In this document: in pieces, positions 41,943-53,459 of the stretch
Position numbering within the stretch: the first letter of the stretch is position 1
Layout of the letters: every line of letters starts with the position of its first letter
DNA from: Ancylobacter defluvii
Lineage (GTDB): Bacteria > Pseudomonadota > Alphaproteobacteria > Rhizobiales > Xanthobacteraceae
DNA: 64,000 nucleotides
Direction of reading: 5' to 3'
NCBI RefSeq assembly: GCF_018390605.1
Contig: NZ_JAHBGD010000010.1
Coordinates: 26,354-90,353, forward strand
The notes under the pieces: generated by a model
The model's database searches: none
Told to the model about the DNA's origin: nothing
The model's input: only the letters and a program-made list of their open reading frames with translations
Position numbers and translations under genes: made by a program

Positions 41943-42640
41943 GAAGACGCCTCCCCGGCGAATGCCGCGTCCGGATCCACACCATCCGGATCCCCGCCAT
42001 CCGGGTCCCGCGCCGTCCGCGCGGCATGAGCGCCGATATCGAGCGATTCGCTCGGGCCCAGATCGAGCGGCGCATGGGTGGCGGCAACCAGCAGCCCACC
42101 TTTGGCCGTGTGGGCGCGCGCAAGGGCGGTGAACAGTGCCTGGGCGCTGGAATCGAGCGCGGTGGTCGGCTCGTCGAGGATCCAGAGCGGCCGCTCGGCG
42201 ACCAGCAACCGGGCGAGGGCGAGGCGGCGCTTCTGCCCCGCCGAGAGCACCGCGACCGGCAGCGCGCCGAGGCCGCCGAGCCCGACCTCCTCCATCGCCG
42301 CCTCCACCCCCAGCACCGAACCCTGGGAAGGGCCGCGGCCGAGCAGGTCGCGCCAGAAGCGCAGATTGTCGGCGGCGCTCAGCGCCAGCTTGTGGGCGTC
42401 GAGATGGCCGAGATAGTGCACCTGCTCGCCGAAGGTATCCGATTCCGGCGCACCTTCCAGCCGGATGGAGCCCGCTACCGGCGGAGCCAGCCCCGCCAAA
42501 AGTCTTAGGAGCGAGGATTTGCCGGCGCCATTCGGGCCGGTGACCACCAGCGCGCGCCCTGCCTCGACGGTGAAACCAAGGCCGCGGAACAGTTCGCGCG
42601 CGCCTCGCCGGCATGCAAGTTCCCTAACGACCAGTCGCAA
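41939..42640 (-). CDS. ccmA: heme exporter ATP-binding protein CcmA
   Basis: A 233-residue ABC ATPase that powers release of heme-CcmE during cytochrome c maturation. Walker A is GPNGAGKSS, the signature is LSAGQKRRLALARLL (the CcmA form), Walker B is LWILDEPTTALD, and the switch His follows in ATHAPLDLG. The C-terminal 25 residues are Asp/Pro-rich. I chose TTG 42640 because GGGGGA lies just upstream; a TTG at 42682 would add 14 residues. It is divergent from acnA. Confidence 0.9.
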   Translation of the reverse strand: MRLVVRELACRRGARELFRGLGFTVEAGRALVVTGPNGAGKSSLLRLLAGLAPPVAGSIRLEGAPESDTFGEQVHYLGHLDAHKLALSAADNLRFWRDLLGRGPSQGSVLGVEAAMEEVGLGGLGALPVAVLSAGQKRRLALARLLVAERPLWILDEPTTALDSSAQALFTALARAHTAKGGLLVAATHAPLDLGPSESLDIGAHAARTARDPDGGDPDGVDPDAAFAGEASS

Positions 42641-42861
42641 CGCGCGTCCCCCGTGCCTCGTTCGGCCTCCTGCGACGCACAATTTTACGCTGCACCCCGT
42701 CAGACCCCTAGGATCGTCGTTTGAAATCGCTCTATATAGAAAATCGAACGATGCGCCGTGGCCTCAGGCCGGGCCGCGCGAGCTATAGCCCGCGCAACCG
42801 CTTCCTGTCCAAGGTCGTTAAAGAGCGTGTCGAGTCCACTCTTACCGAGGACCGGCCAACC

Positions 42862-45546
<2,685 letters not shown>

Positions 45547-45556
45547 CCGGGCGGCC

Positions 45557-45572
45557 TGTTTCACGTGAAATC
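45557..45572. promoter_or_regulatory. near-consensus parS (ParB-binding) site
   Basis: TGTTTCACGTGAAATC matches the chromosomal parS consensus TGTTTCACGTGAAACA in 14 of 16 positions, including the full 12-bp palindrome TTTCACGTGAAA. It lies 10 bases after acnA in a 257-base gap (45547-45803) with no gene. Whether ParB occupies it is not known from sequence. Confidence 0.5.
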
Positions 45573-45803
45573 AGCGGCGCGGAGGGCCGACCCTTCGCGC
45601 CGCTGGCGTTTCCGGCCCACCCCGGCCGGCGGGACGGGCGGGAAACGCTGCGACGCCATGTCACCGGCAACGATGCGATGGCAGGCCTTTCACCCTTCCG
45701 TGCGTCGGCGACACTCCAATGTGACTGGCGGACGGTGGCCGCGCGTCCTAAAGCCTAGCCTGTGCCGCCCTTGCCGGGACGAAGATGAGGATATTCCGCG
45801 CCG

Positions 45804-46703
45804 ATGTCGTTGCAGTTTCCCGGTCCTGCCGACCTCCTCCGCCGAGCCCCCCTCCCCCGCCTGACGGGGCTGAGGTCGGCTCTCGCGGCGCTGGGGTTCC
45901 GGCCGCGGGGAATGACCGGGCGGGGTATTGCGGGATTGGGCATTGCCGGATTGGGCCTGGTCGGGCTGATCGCCACGTCGATCGCGCCGGCCGGCGCCCA
46001 GGAGACAGGGCAGCAGGCGGCAGGGCAGCAGGCGGCGAAGACCGTCCACGCGGTGGAGAAGCCGCGGGCGGTGATCGAGTTGTTCACCAGCCAGGGCTGC
46101 TCCGCCTGTCCGCCCGCCGACAAGCTGCTCGCCGAGATCGCCGACCGGCCGGACGTGATCGCCCTCACCCTCGCCGTCGACTATTGGGACTATCTCGGCT
46201 GGAAGGACACGCTGGCCAAGCACGGCCACACCTCGCGCCAGAAGGCCTATGCCAAATTGCGCGGCGATTCCAAGATGTTCACCCCGCAGGCGGTGGTGAA
46301 TGGCAGCGCCATGGCGGTGGGCAATGACCGCTCGGCGCTGGAGCAGACGCTCGCCACCTCCCGCGCGCCGGACCTACCGGTGAAGCTGAGCGTGCAGGGC
46401 GGCAAGCTGCATGTCGCGGTCGGGCCGGGGACCGGCAGCGGCGAGGTCTGGCTCTGCCCGGTGGCGAGCAAGGCCAAGGTCGAGATCGGCCGCGGCGAGA
46501 ATGAAGGCTCCGAGGTCACCTACCACAATGTGGTGCGCGGCTGGGTGAAGCTGGGCGACTGGACCGGTGCCGCCGCAAGCTTCGAAGCGCCGCTGCGCCG
46601 GCCGGGCGACATGGATGTCGATGCGCTGGCGGTGCTGGTGCAGTCGGGCTCCGCCACCGCGCCCGGCCCGATCCTCGGTGCCGCCCTGCAGCCGATCCCC
46701 TGA
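45804..46703 (+). CDS. DUF1223 thioredoxin-like secreted protein
   Basis: A 299-residue protein. After an Arg-rich lead of about 36 residues comes a Gly/Leu-rich hydrophobic stretch (MTGRGIAGLGIAGLGLVGLI, then APAGAQE), which looks like a signal peptide; Met37 at 45912 is therefore a possible true start. The mature domain opens VIELFTSQGCSACPPADKLL, with a CxxC redox-type motif, and continues VDYWDYLGWKDTLAK and MFTPQAVVNG, all DUF1223 features. The family has a thioredoxin fold and is conserved next to acnA in Rhizobiales, but its role is unknown; a periplasmic thiol function is inferred. Confidence 0.85.
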   Translation: MSLQFPGPADLLRRAPLPRLTGLRSALAALGFRPRGMTGRGIAGLGIAGLGLVGLIATSIAPAGAQETGQQAAGQQAAKTVHAVEKPRAVIELFTSQGCSACPPADKLLAEIADRPDVIALTLAVDYWDYLGWKDTLAKHGHTSRQKAYAKLRGDSKMFTPQAVVNGSAMAVGNDRSALEQTLATSRAPDLPVKLSVQGGKLHVAVGPGTGSGEVWLCPVASKAKVEIGRGENEGSEVTYHNVVRGWVKLGDWTGAAASFEAPLRRPGDMDVDALAVLVQSGSATAPGPILGAALQPIP

Positions 46704-46742
46704 CGCCGCCGGCCTCGGCTGCCTGAGCCTTGCCGGCCAGGC

Positions 46743-46772
46743 AAAAAGAAAGGCCGGCATTGGCGCCGGCCT
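46743..46772 (-). terminator. Rho-independent terminator of the minus-strand RNA
   Basis: Minus-strand stem AGGCCGGC/GCCGGCCT with a GCCAAT loop is followed by TTCTTTTTG. It may also end the convergent DUF1223 transcript, but on the plus strand no U-run follows, which points to a minus-strand transcript. The 453-base gap 46704-47156 otherwise has no supported protein gene. Confidence 0.75.
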
Positions 46773-46905
46773 CGATCAGTAAATTGGGGATTGAACCTGA
46801 GTAGCGCCAGGCACGTTCCACGCGACGCCGCGGGGGGCTGGGGGGCTGGGAAACCGATGCGCTTCGCGGATCGGCCTGACGCTATGGGTACTGTTATCCC
46901 CCTCG
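46743..46905 (-). ncRNA. candidate structured RNA resembling 6S RNA
   Basis: On the minus strand a long imperfect hairpin forms: closing stem GGGGAU/AUCCCC (46901-46896 with 46791-46786), a large central bubble (11 and 10 bases), an 11-bp stem UAGCGUCAGGC/GCCUGGCGCUA (46884-46874 with 46812-46802), and an apical arm with sub-hairpins CGAU..AUCG and CGCG-GCGU-CGCG. An open central bubble flanked by two helices is the hallmark of 6S RNA, and the roughly 160-base length fits. Strand is supported because one pair is U-G on the minus strand but C-A on the plus strand, and because a terminator with a U-run follows on the minus strand. The 5' end is not defined. The closing stem is shorter than usual for 6S RNA. 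Confidence 0.45.
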
Positions 46906-47156
46906 CCCTTGGCGGCCGAAAGGCCGAATCTTGGCAAGGCTGTGTCCGCGGTTGACGAGGCCGTGAAGCCCATGGCGCAGAACCCGCCACCGCCGGCAGC
47001 CGCCGCGATCGATGCCGCCTCGGCGCGTTAAGGGCTTGTGGCGGCCGCCTGCCGAGGCGATCATGACAAATCAATGATGCCGGCCACGTCGCCGCTTCGG
47101 CGGACGGCATCGGCCATAGAGCTTCGGCAATTGGGCAAAGGCTTCTGGAGGTCCGC

Positions 47157-47522
47157 GTGGCGGATATCGAACCCATAGGATTGGCCGCCGGCCCGCGCGG
47201 CAATGAAAAGAGCGGCCAAAAGGACAGCGTCGTCACCTTCGACCGGCACGAACTCGACCGCATCCTCAGCCTCTATGGCCGCATGGTGGCGCTCGGCGAA
47301 TGGCGGGACTACGCCATCGCCTTCACCCGCGACCGGGCGGTGTTCTCGATCTTCCGCCGCGCCGCCGAAGTGCCGATCTACCGGGTGGAGAAGGACCCGC
47401 TCCTCGCGCGCAAGCAGGGCGCCTACACCGTGGTGTCGCAGACCGGGCTCATCCTGAAGCGCGGGCACGAGCTTGCCCGCGTGCTCGCGGTGTTGGAAAA
47501 GCCGCTGCGGGCGGTCAACTGA
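47157..47522 (+). CDS. DUF2794 family protein
   Basis: A 121-residue conserved alphaproteobacterial protein of unknown function. The core VVTFDRHELDRILSLYGRMV, GEWRDYAIAFTRDRAVFSIF and PIYRVEKDPLLARKQGAYTV covers nearly the whole length. Start GTG 47157 is preceded by GGAGG at 47147-47151. It precedes aguB by 37 bases and may be cotranscribed with it. No catalytic motif is evident; it looks like a small soluble alpha/beta protein. Confidence 0.85.
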   Translation: MADIEPIGLAAGPRGNEKSGQKDSVVTFDRHELDRILSLYGRMVALGEWRDYAIAFTRDRAVFSIFRRAAEVPIYRVEKDPLLARKQGAYTVVSQTGLILKRGHELARVLAVLEKPLRAVN

Positions 47523-47559
47523 TCCGGCCCGAATCGGCCCCGCGCGTCCGGAGTTTCCC

Positions 47560-48441
47560 ATGCGTCTTCTCACCCTCGCCGCCACCCAGATGCGCTGCGA
47601 CTGGGACATTCCCGGCAACATCGCCCGCGCCGAGCGCCTGGTGCGCGAGGCCGCCGCCGGCGGCGCCAAGCTGATCCTGCTGCAGGAGCTGTTCGAGACC
47701 CCGTATTTCTGCCAGGACCAGCTGCACGAGTTTCTCGACCTCGCCGCCCCCTTCGAAGGAAATCGGCTGATCGCGCATTTCGCCGCGCTGGCCGCCGAGC
47801 TCGGCGTGGTGCTGCCGCTCTCCTTCTTCGAGCGCGCCGGGCCGGCCGCCTATAACAGCCTCGCCATGATCGATGCCGACGGCACGGTGATGGGCGTCTA
47901 CCGCAAGAGCCATATCCCGGACGGGCCGGGCTACACCGAGAAGTTCTATTTCTCGCCCGGCGACACCGGCTTCAAGGTGTGGGACACCGCGGTCGGCCGC
48001 ATCGGGGTCGGCATCTGCTGGGACCAGTGGTTCCCGGAATCGGCGCGGGTGATGGCGCTGATGGGCGCCGAGGTGCTGCTCTACCCGACCGCCATCGGCT
48101 CCGAGCCGCAGGATCCGGGCCTCGATTCCGCCGCCCACTGGCAGCGGGTGATGCAGGGCCATGCCGGCGCCAACCTGATGCCGCTCCTCGCCTCCAACCG
48201 CATCGGCTCCGAGCCCGGGCGCAACGGCACCGAAATCACCTTCTACGGCTCCTCCTTCATCGCCGGGCCGACCGGCGAGAAGGTCGCGGAAGCCGGCCGC
48301 AGCGACGAGACGGTGCTGCTGGCCAGCTTCGATCTCGACGCCATCGCCCACCAGCGCCGCTCATGGGGCGTGTTCCGCGACCGCCGGCCGGAGCTCTACG
48401 CCCCGCTGCTCACCCTCGACGGCAAGACCTCTCCCAGGTGA
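47560..48441 (+). CDS. aguB: N-carbamoylputrescine amidase
   Basis: A 293-residue nitrilase-superfamily enzyme that hydrolyses N-carbamoylputrescine to putrescine, CO2 and ammonia. The catalytic triad is visible: Glu in [13 protein letters not shown], Lys in [14 protein letters not shown] and Cys in [12 protein letters not shown]. The [11 protein letters not shown] and [14 protein letters not shown] stretches are typical of AguB. Start ATG 47560 follows CGGAG. It is 10 bases upstream of aguA, with which it completes the agmatine-to-putrescine route. Confidence 0.94.
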   Translation: MRLLTLAATQMRCDWDIPGNIARAERLVREAAAGGAKLILLQELFETPYFCQDQLHEFLDLAAPFEGNRLIAHFAALAAELGVVLPLSFFERAGPAAYNSLAMIDADGTVMGVYRKSHIPDGPGYTEKFYFSPGDTGFKVWDTAVGRIGVGICWDQWFPESARVMALMGAEVLLYPTAIGSEPQDPGLDSAAHWQRVMQGHAGANLMPLLASNRIGSEPGRNGTEITFYGSSFIAGPTGEKVAEAGRSDETVLLASFDLDAIAHQRRSWGVFRDRRPELYAPLLTLDGKTSPR

Positions 48442-48451
48442 CAGCCCGCTC

Positions 48452-49552
48452 ATGACCGCCACCCTCGACAGCCTGCCCGCCACCGACGGCTTCCGCATGC
48501 CGGCGGAATGGGAGCCGCATGCCGGCACCTGGATGATCTGGCCGGAGCGGCCGGACAATTGGCGCGAGGGCGCGGTGCCGGCGCAGGCCGCCTTCACCGC
48601 CGTCGCCTCCGCCATCGCCCGCTTCGAGCCGCTGAGCATGCTGGTTTCGGCGGCGCAGTGGCAGAATGCCCGCCGCCTGCTGCCGTCTCACATCCGGCTC
48701 ATCGAGGCTGCGAGCGACGACAGCTGGTGCCGCGACAGCGGGCCGACCTTCGTCACCGACGCCAAGGGTCGCCTGCGCGGCGTCGACTGGGAGTTCAACG
48801 CCTGGGGCGGGCTCTACAGCCCGTTCGACCACGACCGGCTGATCGCCGCCAAGGTGCTGGAGACCGAGCGGGCGCCGCGCTACGCGCCGCCGCTGGTGCT
48901 GGAGGGCGGCTCGATCCATGTCGACGGCGAGGGTACGCTGCTGACCACCGAGGAGTGCCTGCTCAACTCCAACCGCAATCCCGACCTCACCCGGGAGGAG
49001 ATCGAGCAGCATTTGCGCGACCATCTCGGCATCACCCGGACGATCTGGCTCGGCGCCGGCCTCGTCGACGACGAGACCTCCGGCCATATCGACAACATCG
49101 CCTGCTTCGTGAAGCCGGGGGTGGTGGCACTGACCTGGTGCGACGACCCGGCCGACCCGCAATATGCCATCTCGCGCGACGCCTTCGACCGGCTGAGCAA
49201 GGCCCGCGACGCGCGGGGTCGCAGCATCGAGGTGGTGAAGCTGCCGCTGCCGGGGCCGCTGTTCCGCACCGAAGAGGAGGCGATCGAATCTGTGAGCGAC
49301 CTGGCCTCCGGCGGCAGCATGACGCGGCAGCTGGGCGAGCGGCTCGGCGGCTCCTATGTGAATTTCTATGTCGGCAACGGCTTCGTGCTGATGCCCGCCC
49401 TCGATGCCGCCCATGACGAGGAGGCCGCCGCCATCCTGCGCCGGCTGTTCCCCGGCCGCGAGGTGGTGGCGCTGCCGACGCGCGAGATCCTGCTCGGCGG
49501 CGGCAATATCCATTGCATAACCCAGCAGCAGCCGGTGGGAACGCCGGGCTGA
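48452..49552 (+). CDS. aguA: agmatine deiminase
   Basis: A 366-residue guanidino-modifying enzyme that converts agmatine to N-carbamoylputrescine and ammonia. Family motifs are [70 protein letters not shown] and the C-terminal nucleophile Cys in [13 protein letters not shown]. It follows aguB by 10 bases. No arginine decarboxylase gene is in the window, so the source of agmatine is elsewhere or external. Confidence 0.95.
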   Translation: MTATLDSLPATDGFRMPAEWEPHAGTWMIWPERPDNWREGAVPAQAAFTAVASAIARFEPLSMLVSAAQWQNARRLLPSHIRLIEAASDDSWCRDSGPTFVTDAKGRLRGVDWEFNAWGGLYSPFDHDRLIAAKVLETERAPRYAPPLVLEGGSIHVDGEGTLLTTEECLLNSNRNPDLTREEIEQHLRDHLGITRTIWLGAGLVDDETSGHIDNIACFVKPGVVALTWCDDPADPQYAISRDAFDRLSKARDARGRSIEVVKLPLPGPLFRTEEEAIESVSDLASGGSMTRQLGERLGGSYVNFYVGNGFVLMPALDAAHDEEAAAILRRLFPGREVVALPTREILLGGGNIHCITQQQPVGTPG

Positions 49553-49616
49553 CCGGCAATCGCCGGCTTTCCTCGGGAGCCGCGGGCGGCTAGCGTGCGG
49601 CGGCTGGGAGACTTCC

Positions 49617-50240
49617 ATGAATCTGTCGCCGACCCCGCCTGCCGGCGAAGCCGGGACGCCTTTGCCGCCGACGCTGACGCCAGCCGAGCTGTCGGTGCTG
49701 CTGCGGCACGCCCGCACGGCGCGCGGCATCGTCGAATATGGCTGCGGGCACTCCACCGGCGAGTTCGTGCGCGGCGGCGCCGGACGCATTCTCAGCGTCG
49801 ATTCCGATCCCGCCTGGATCGAACGCCTGCGCGACCGGCCGGAATTCGCCGAGGCGGAGGCGCAGGGGCGCCTCACCTTCATCCATGCCGATCTCGGCCC
49901 GGTGAAGAACTGGGGCAAGCCGCGCGACAAGAGCCTGCGCGCCCGCTGGCCGGCCTATGCGCTGGCGCCCTGGGTCCGGGAGCCGGACTTTGCGCCGGAC
50001 CTCGTCTTCGTCGACGGGCGCTTCCGCGTCGCCTGCATCCTCTCGGCCTTCCTGTTCGGCCCGCCGGCGATCACCGTGGTGGTGCACGATTTCTGGAGCC
50101 GGCCGGAATATCATTCCGTGCTCGCCTTCGCCGAGACGGTGGAGGCGGCGGAGACGCTCGCCGTGCTGCGCCCGGCCGCCGATCTCGACCCGAAGGCGCT
50201 GGCCGGCGCGTTGCGCGCCGCGCTCGGCGAGCCGCGCTGA
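49617..50240 (+). CDS. putative Rossmann-fold (SAM-type) protein of unknown function
   Basis: A 207-residue protein. The segment ARGIVEYGCGHSTGEFVRGG resembles SAM motif I, followed by RILSVDSDPAWIERL (acidic end of beta-2), RLTFIHADLG and PDLVFVDGRFRVACI, an order typical of class I methyltransferases, especially small O-methyltransferase-like proteins. The N-terminus is Pro-rich (PTPPAGEAGTPLPPTLTP). Start ATG 49617 has GGGAG upstream. It is 64 bases after aguA on the same strand. The substrate is unknown, and it is not established that SAM is bound. Confidence 0.7.
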   Translation: MNLSPTPPAGEAGTPLPPTLTPAELSVLLRHARTARGIVEYGCGHSTGEFVRGGAGRILSVDSDPAWIERLRDRPEFAEAEAQGRLTFIHADLGPVKNWGKPRDKSLRARWPAYALAPWVREPDFAPDLVFVDGRFRVACILSAFLFGPPAITVVVHDFWSRPEYHSVLAFAETVEAAETLAVLRPAADLDPKALAGALRAALGEPR

Positions 50241-50273
50241 CAGGCGCGGCCCGCGCCGGCGCTTCCGCCGCAC

Positions 50274-51311
50274 TCAGCGGAAGATGGCGTTGAACTCGTC
50301 CTTCACCTCGGCCGCCTTCTTCTCCAGCGCCGCATAATCGACCGGAATGATGACGAGGTCCGAGACTTTCGGGCTGCCGGCCGGCGGATCGACGTCGCTA
50401 CGCGCCGCATAGCCGCCATCGGCCGGGAACAGCTTCTGCGCCTCGGGGCTGATCATGAAGCTGGCGAAAGCCTTGGCGGCGGCGGGGTTCGGTCCGCCCT
50501 TCACGATGGCCGTCGGCGAGGGAATGACGAAGGTGCCGTCGGCCGGATAGACGGTGACGATGTCATGGCCGCTGGCGCGGTCCTCCGCCGCGTAGGAATC
50601 CAGCGCCCCGACCGCGATCAGCCGCTCGCCGCGCTTGAGATTGTCGGAGACCTGCTGGTTGCCCTGCACCACCATCACATCGTTGCCGGCGAGCTGCTTG
50701 TAGTAGTCCCAGCCGAGCTTCTCCGACAGCGTGCCGACCACCGACAATTGCAGCGAGGTGAAGGACGGGTCGGTCATCACCATCTTCTTGTCGAAGGTCT
50801 TGGCGGTGAGATCGGTCCATTTCTTCGGCCGTTCGGCCTCCGGCACCTTGTCGCCGCGCATATAGATGGTGATCAGGTTGAGCCGCTGGCCGATCCAGTT
50901 GCCGTCCTTGTCCTTGGCGGTGTCGGGGATCTTGTCGAAGTCCACCGACTTGAACGGCACGAACAGGCCCTGCTCGGCCATGACGTTGGAAGCCGCCGGA
51001 TCGGAAGTGGTGAGCACGTCGGCGGCGATGCGCCCGGCCGAGACTTCCTGATTGAAGCGACGCAGGATCGCCGAGCCGCCGGAGCGGAACAGCTCTACCT
51101 TGATGCCGCTCTGCTGCTCGAACAGCTTGGCCAGCTTGTTGGCCTGCTCGATGGGGGTCGAGGTGTACCAGACCACCTTGCCCTCGGCCTTCGCCTTGGC
51201 CAGGTCGACAGCACCGGCCTCCTGTGCGTGGCCCAAGGCCGGCAGCGCCAGCGCGCCGGCGATGAGGCCCAGTCCGAGCGCGAGACCGCGCCGGTCGATG
51301 AGCGTCCTCAT
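50274..51311 (-). CDS. ABC transporter substrate-binding protein (iron/anion family)
   Basis: A 345-residue periplasmic binding protein. Residues 1-29 are a signal peptide with a twin-Arg-like start (MRTLIDRRGLALGLGLIAGA). The mature part begins GKVVWYTSTPIEQANKLAKL, then FEQQSGIKVELFRSGGSAIL, and ends in a C-terminal domain with IPSPTAIVKGGPNPAAAKAF. This matches the FbpA/AfuA-like extracellular solute-binding class, members of which bind ferric iron, phosphonates, thiamine or small organic acids. AGGAGG precedes the start. It is the last gene of the cluster whose first gene is an FAH-family protein, so an organic acid ligand is more likely than iron. Confidence 0.85.
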   Translation of the reverse strand: MRTLIDRRGLALGLGLIAGALALPALGHAQEAGAVDLAKAKAEGKVVWYTSTPIEQANKLAKLFEQQSGIKVELFRSGGSAILRRFNQEVSAGRIAADVLTTSDPAASNVMAEQGLFVPFKSVDFDKIPDTAKDKDGNWIGQRLNLITIYMRGDKVPEAERPKKWTDLTAKTFDKKMVMTDPSFTSLQLSVVGTLSEKLGWDYYKQLAGNDVMVVQGNQQVSDNLKRGERLIAVGALDSYAAEDRASGHDIVTVYPADGTFVIPSPTAIVKGGPNPAAAKAFASFMISPEAQKLFPADGGYAARSDVDPPAGSPKVSDLVIIPVDYAALEKKAAEVKDEFNAIFR

Positions 51312-51368
51312 ATGTTCCTCCTGTTATATGTTTGTTGTTATTGGCGTTTTTCGTTGGGTGTCCGCGAT

Positions 51369-52295
51369 CTAGTCGCCGCGGTAGATCGGCTCCGGCTGCG
51401 TGAAGAAGCCGTGCAGGATGTGGTAGACCAGCATGTAGTTCTTCTGCTGGAACGAGGCGTGCGAGATGCCCGGCATCACCGCGAACTGCTTGTCGGAATT
51501 GGGCAGCCTGGCGAAGAATGCGATCAAGTCGTCGAAACCGGCGATGCCGTCATATTCACCGCGCATGACGAGGGTCGGCACCGGGATCTTTGCCGGGTCG
51601 ATCAGCGGCAGATTGGTGCACATGTCGATATAGGTGCCATTGGGCATCGAATCGTCGAGCGCGGTGATGGCGTCGGCAAAGGCGTCGATCACCTTGTCCT
51701 CGGCAGTGCCGGGATGGTCGCGGTTGAAGATCGAATAGACGAAGGCCTTGTCGATCGGCCGCCGCTCGCCGCGCTTGAAGTCCGGCAGCTTCTTGCGGCG
51801 GTTGTCCAGCGTGTGGCTGCCCTCGCCGGTCCAGACGAAGGCATCCAGCGCCAGCCGCTTCACCCGCTCGGGATGCTGCTGGGTGAAGGTCGCGGCCCGC
51901 AGCGCGCCGGAGGAGATGCCATAGACATGGAAGGCCGGGGCGCCAGTCTCCCTGATGATGTAATCGGTGGCAGCGGCAAGGTCTTCCGCGCCTTGCGCGA
52001 TGGTCGCCTCGGTGCCGGCGCGCTTGTCGGAGCGGCCATAACCGCGCAGATCGACGGTCCAGGTCTCGAAACCCTTGTCGACGAAATAGTCCATCGCCGA
52101 CGAATAGGGCCGGCCGGGCACCTGCAGGTCGAAGGTCGGCTGCGAGGCCATTGAGGAGCCGTGCACGAACAGCACGGTGCCGGCCTTGGCGCCTGACTCG
52201 GGCGCCTTGCGCCACAGGAACAGCTCGGCATCGTCGTTCCGGGTCCAGTGCTCTTCCCCGCGCGGGGCGGGCTTCAGGGCGGCATTGGTGGACAT
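51369..52295 (-). CDS. alpha/beta hydrolase
   Basis: A 308-residue alpha/beta-hydrolase-fold enzyme. The oxyanion region is VLFVHGSSM, the nucleophile Ser is in VYGISSGALRA (GxSxG), the acid is likely in LVMRGEYDGIAGF and the His in MPGISHASF. DLRGYGRSDK precedes the nucleophile, as in C-C bond hydrolases and esterases. It lies between the ATPase and binding-protein genes of an ABC importer (25-base gap to the ATPase), an unusual place that suggests it acts on the imported compound. The substrate is unknown. Confidence 0.85.
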   Translation of the reverse strand: MSTNAALKPAPRGEEHWTRNDDAELFLWRKAPESGAKAGTVLFVHGSSMASQPTFDLQVPGRPYSSAMDYFVDKGFETWTVDLRGYGRSDKRAGTEATIAQGAEDLAAATDYIIRETGAPAFHVYGISSGALRAATFTQQHPERVKRLALDAFVWTGEGSHTLDNRRKKLPDFKRGERRPIDKAFVYSIFNRDHPGTAEDKVIDAFADAITALDDSMPNGTYIDMCTNLPLIDPAKIPVPTLVMRGEYDGIAGFDDLIAFFARLPNSDKQFAVMPGISHASFQQKNYMLVYHILHGFFTQPEPIYRGD

Positions 52296-52320
52296 GAAGG
52301 TCTCCTTGCAAAGCGGAAGA

Positions 52321-53442
52321 TCAGTGCGCGGCGCCGGCAGCGCGCGGGAACACGCTGCAATCGGCGGCGTCGATGGAAAGCCCCACCCGGTCGCCGATGG
52401 AAAAGCGCTCCAGCGGGTGCGTCTGCGCCCGCAGCGCGGTGCCGGAATCCAGCTGCAGCCAGTATTCGACGAGGTTGCCGAGATAGGTCATGTCGGTGAC
52501 GACGGCGGAAAGCCGGCCGGCTTCCGCGCCGCGGCCTTCTCCACCGTACCCGGCGAGGCGCACGCTCTCCGGCCGAACCGCCAGATCGACCGGCTGGCCG
52601 GGCGCGAAGGTCCCATGCACCGGCGCCGGCACCGGCACGCCGTCCACCGCCACCACGAGGCCGCCGGCGGCGGCCCCGCTGGCCGGCTCGACCGTGCCGG
52701 GCAGGAAGTTCACGATGCCCATGAAGTCGGCGACGATCTTGTTGGCGGGGCGGCGATAGACATCGTCCGGCGAGCCATATTGCTGGAGTTCGCCGCCATG
52801 CATCACCGCGATCTGGTCGGAAAGCGCCAGCGCCTCGGCCTGGTCGTGCGTCACATAGACGAAGGTGATGCCGGTGCGGCGCTGGAGCTGCTTCAGCTCG
52901 ACGCGCATCTTCTCGCGCAGCTTGGCGTCGAGGTTGGACAGCGGCTCGTCGAGCAGCAGGATGCCGGGCTCGACCACCAGCGAGCGGGCCAGCGCCACGC
53001 GCTGCTGCTGGCCGCCGGACAATTCGTTGGGCAGGCGGTTCTCCAGCCCGGCGAGATTGACCATGGCCAGGGTGTCCAGCACCTTGCGCCGCGCCTCGAC
53101 AGCCGGAACCTTGCGCAGCTTGAGGCCGAAGACGACGTTCTCGAACACCGTCTTGTGCGGCCACACCGCATAGTTCTGGAACACCATGCCCATGCCGCGC
53201 TTGTCCGGCGGGGCGACGGCATCGGCCGAGGACACCACCCGGTCGCCGACGCGGATGGTGCCGGCATCCGGCGTGACATAGCCGGCTATCAGGCGCAGCG
53301 TCGTGGTCTTGCCGCAGCCCGACGGGCCGAGCAGGGTGACGAACTGGTTGTCCTTGATATCGAGGTTAAGCCCGCTCACCGCGGCGCCGCCCTCCTTGCT
53401 GCCGTAGAATTTCGACAGGTTGTTGATCTGGATTCCGGCCAT
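52321..53442 (-). CDS. ABC transporter ATP-binding protein (FbpC/PotA-like)
   Basis: A 373-residue importer ATPase: Walker A GPSGCGKTT, signature LSGGQQQRVALARSL, Walker B ILLLDEPLSNLD and switch His in YVTHDQAEA. The C-terminal 130 residues form a TOBE-type regulatory domain (PVDLAVRPESVRLAGYGG). Start ATG 53442. It overlaps nothing but sits 17 bases after the permease gene. It energises uptake through the two-domain permease. Confidence 0.93.
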   Translation of the reverse strand: MAGIQINNLSKFYGSKEGGAAVSGLNLDIKDNQFVTLLGPSGCGKTTTLRLIAGYVTPDAGTIRVGDRVVSSADAVAPPDKRGMGMVFQNYAVWPHKTVFENVVFGLKLRKVPAVEARRKVLDTLAMVNLAGLENRLPNELSGGQQQRVALARSLVVEPGILLLDEPLSNLDAKLREKMRVELKQLQRRTGITFVYVTHDQAEALALSDQIAVMHGGELQQYGSPDDVYRRPANKIVADFMGIVNFLPGTVEPASGAAAGGLVVAVDGVPVPAPVHGTFAPGQPVDLAVRPESVRLAGYGGEGRGAEAGRLSAVVTDMTYLGNLVEYWLQLDSGTALRAQTHPLERFSIGDRVGLSIDAADCSVFPRAAGAAH

Positions 53443-53459
53443 GATGCTTGTCCCCGCTC

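Noticed and set aside
46773..46800. tRNA T-arm-like GGTTCAATCCCC on the minus strand
   Set aside because: The flanking bases do not form a 5-bp T stem, and no acceptor, D or anticodon arm can be built.
46776..46973. 65-codon minus-strand frame and a plus-strand signal-peptide-like frame in the DUF1223-DUF2794 gap
   Set aside because: The plus-strand frame lacks any start codon, and the minus-strand frame coincides with the structured RNA candidate, which explains the sequence better.
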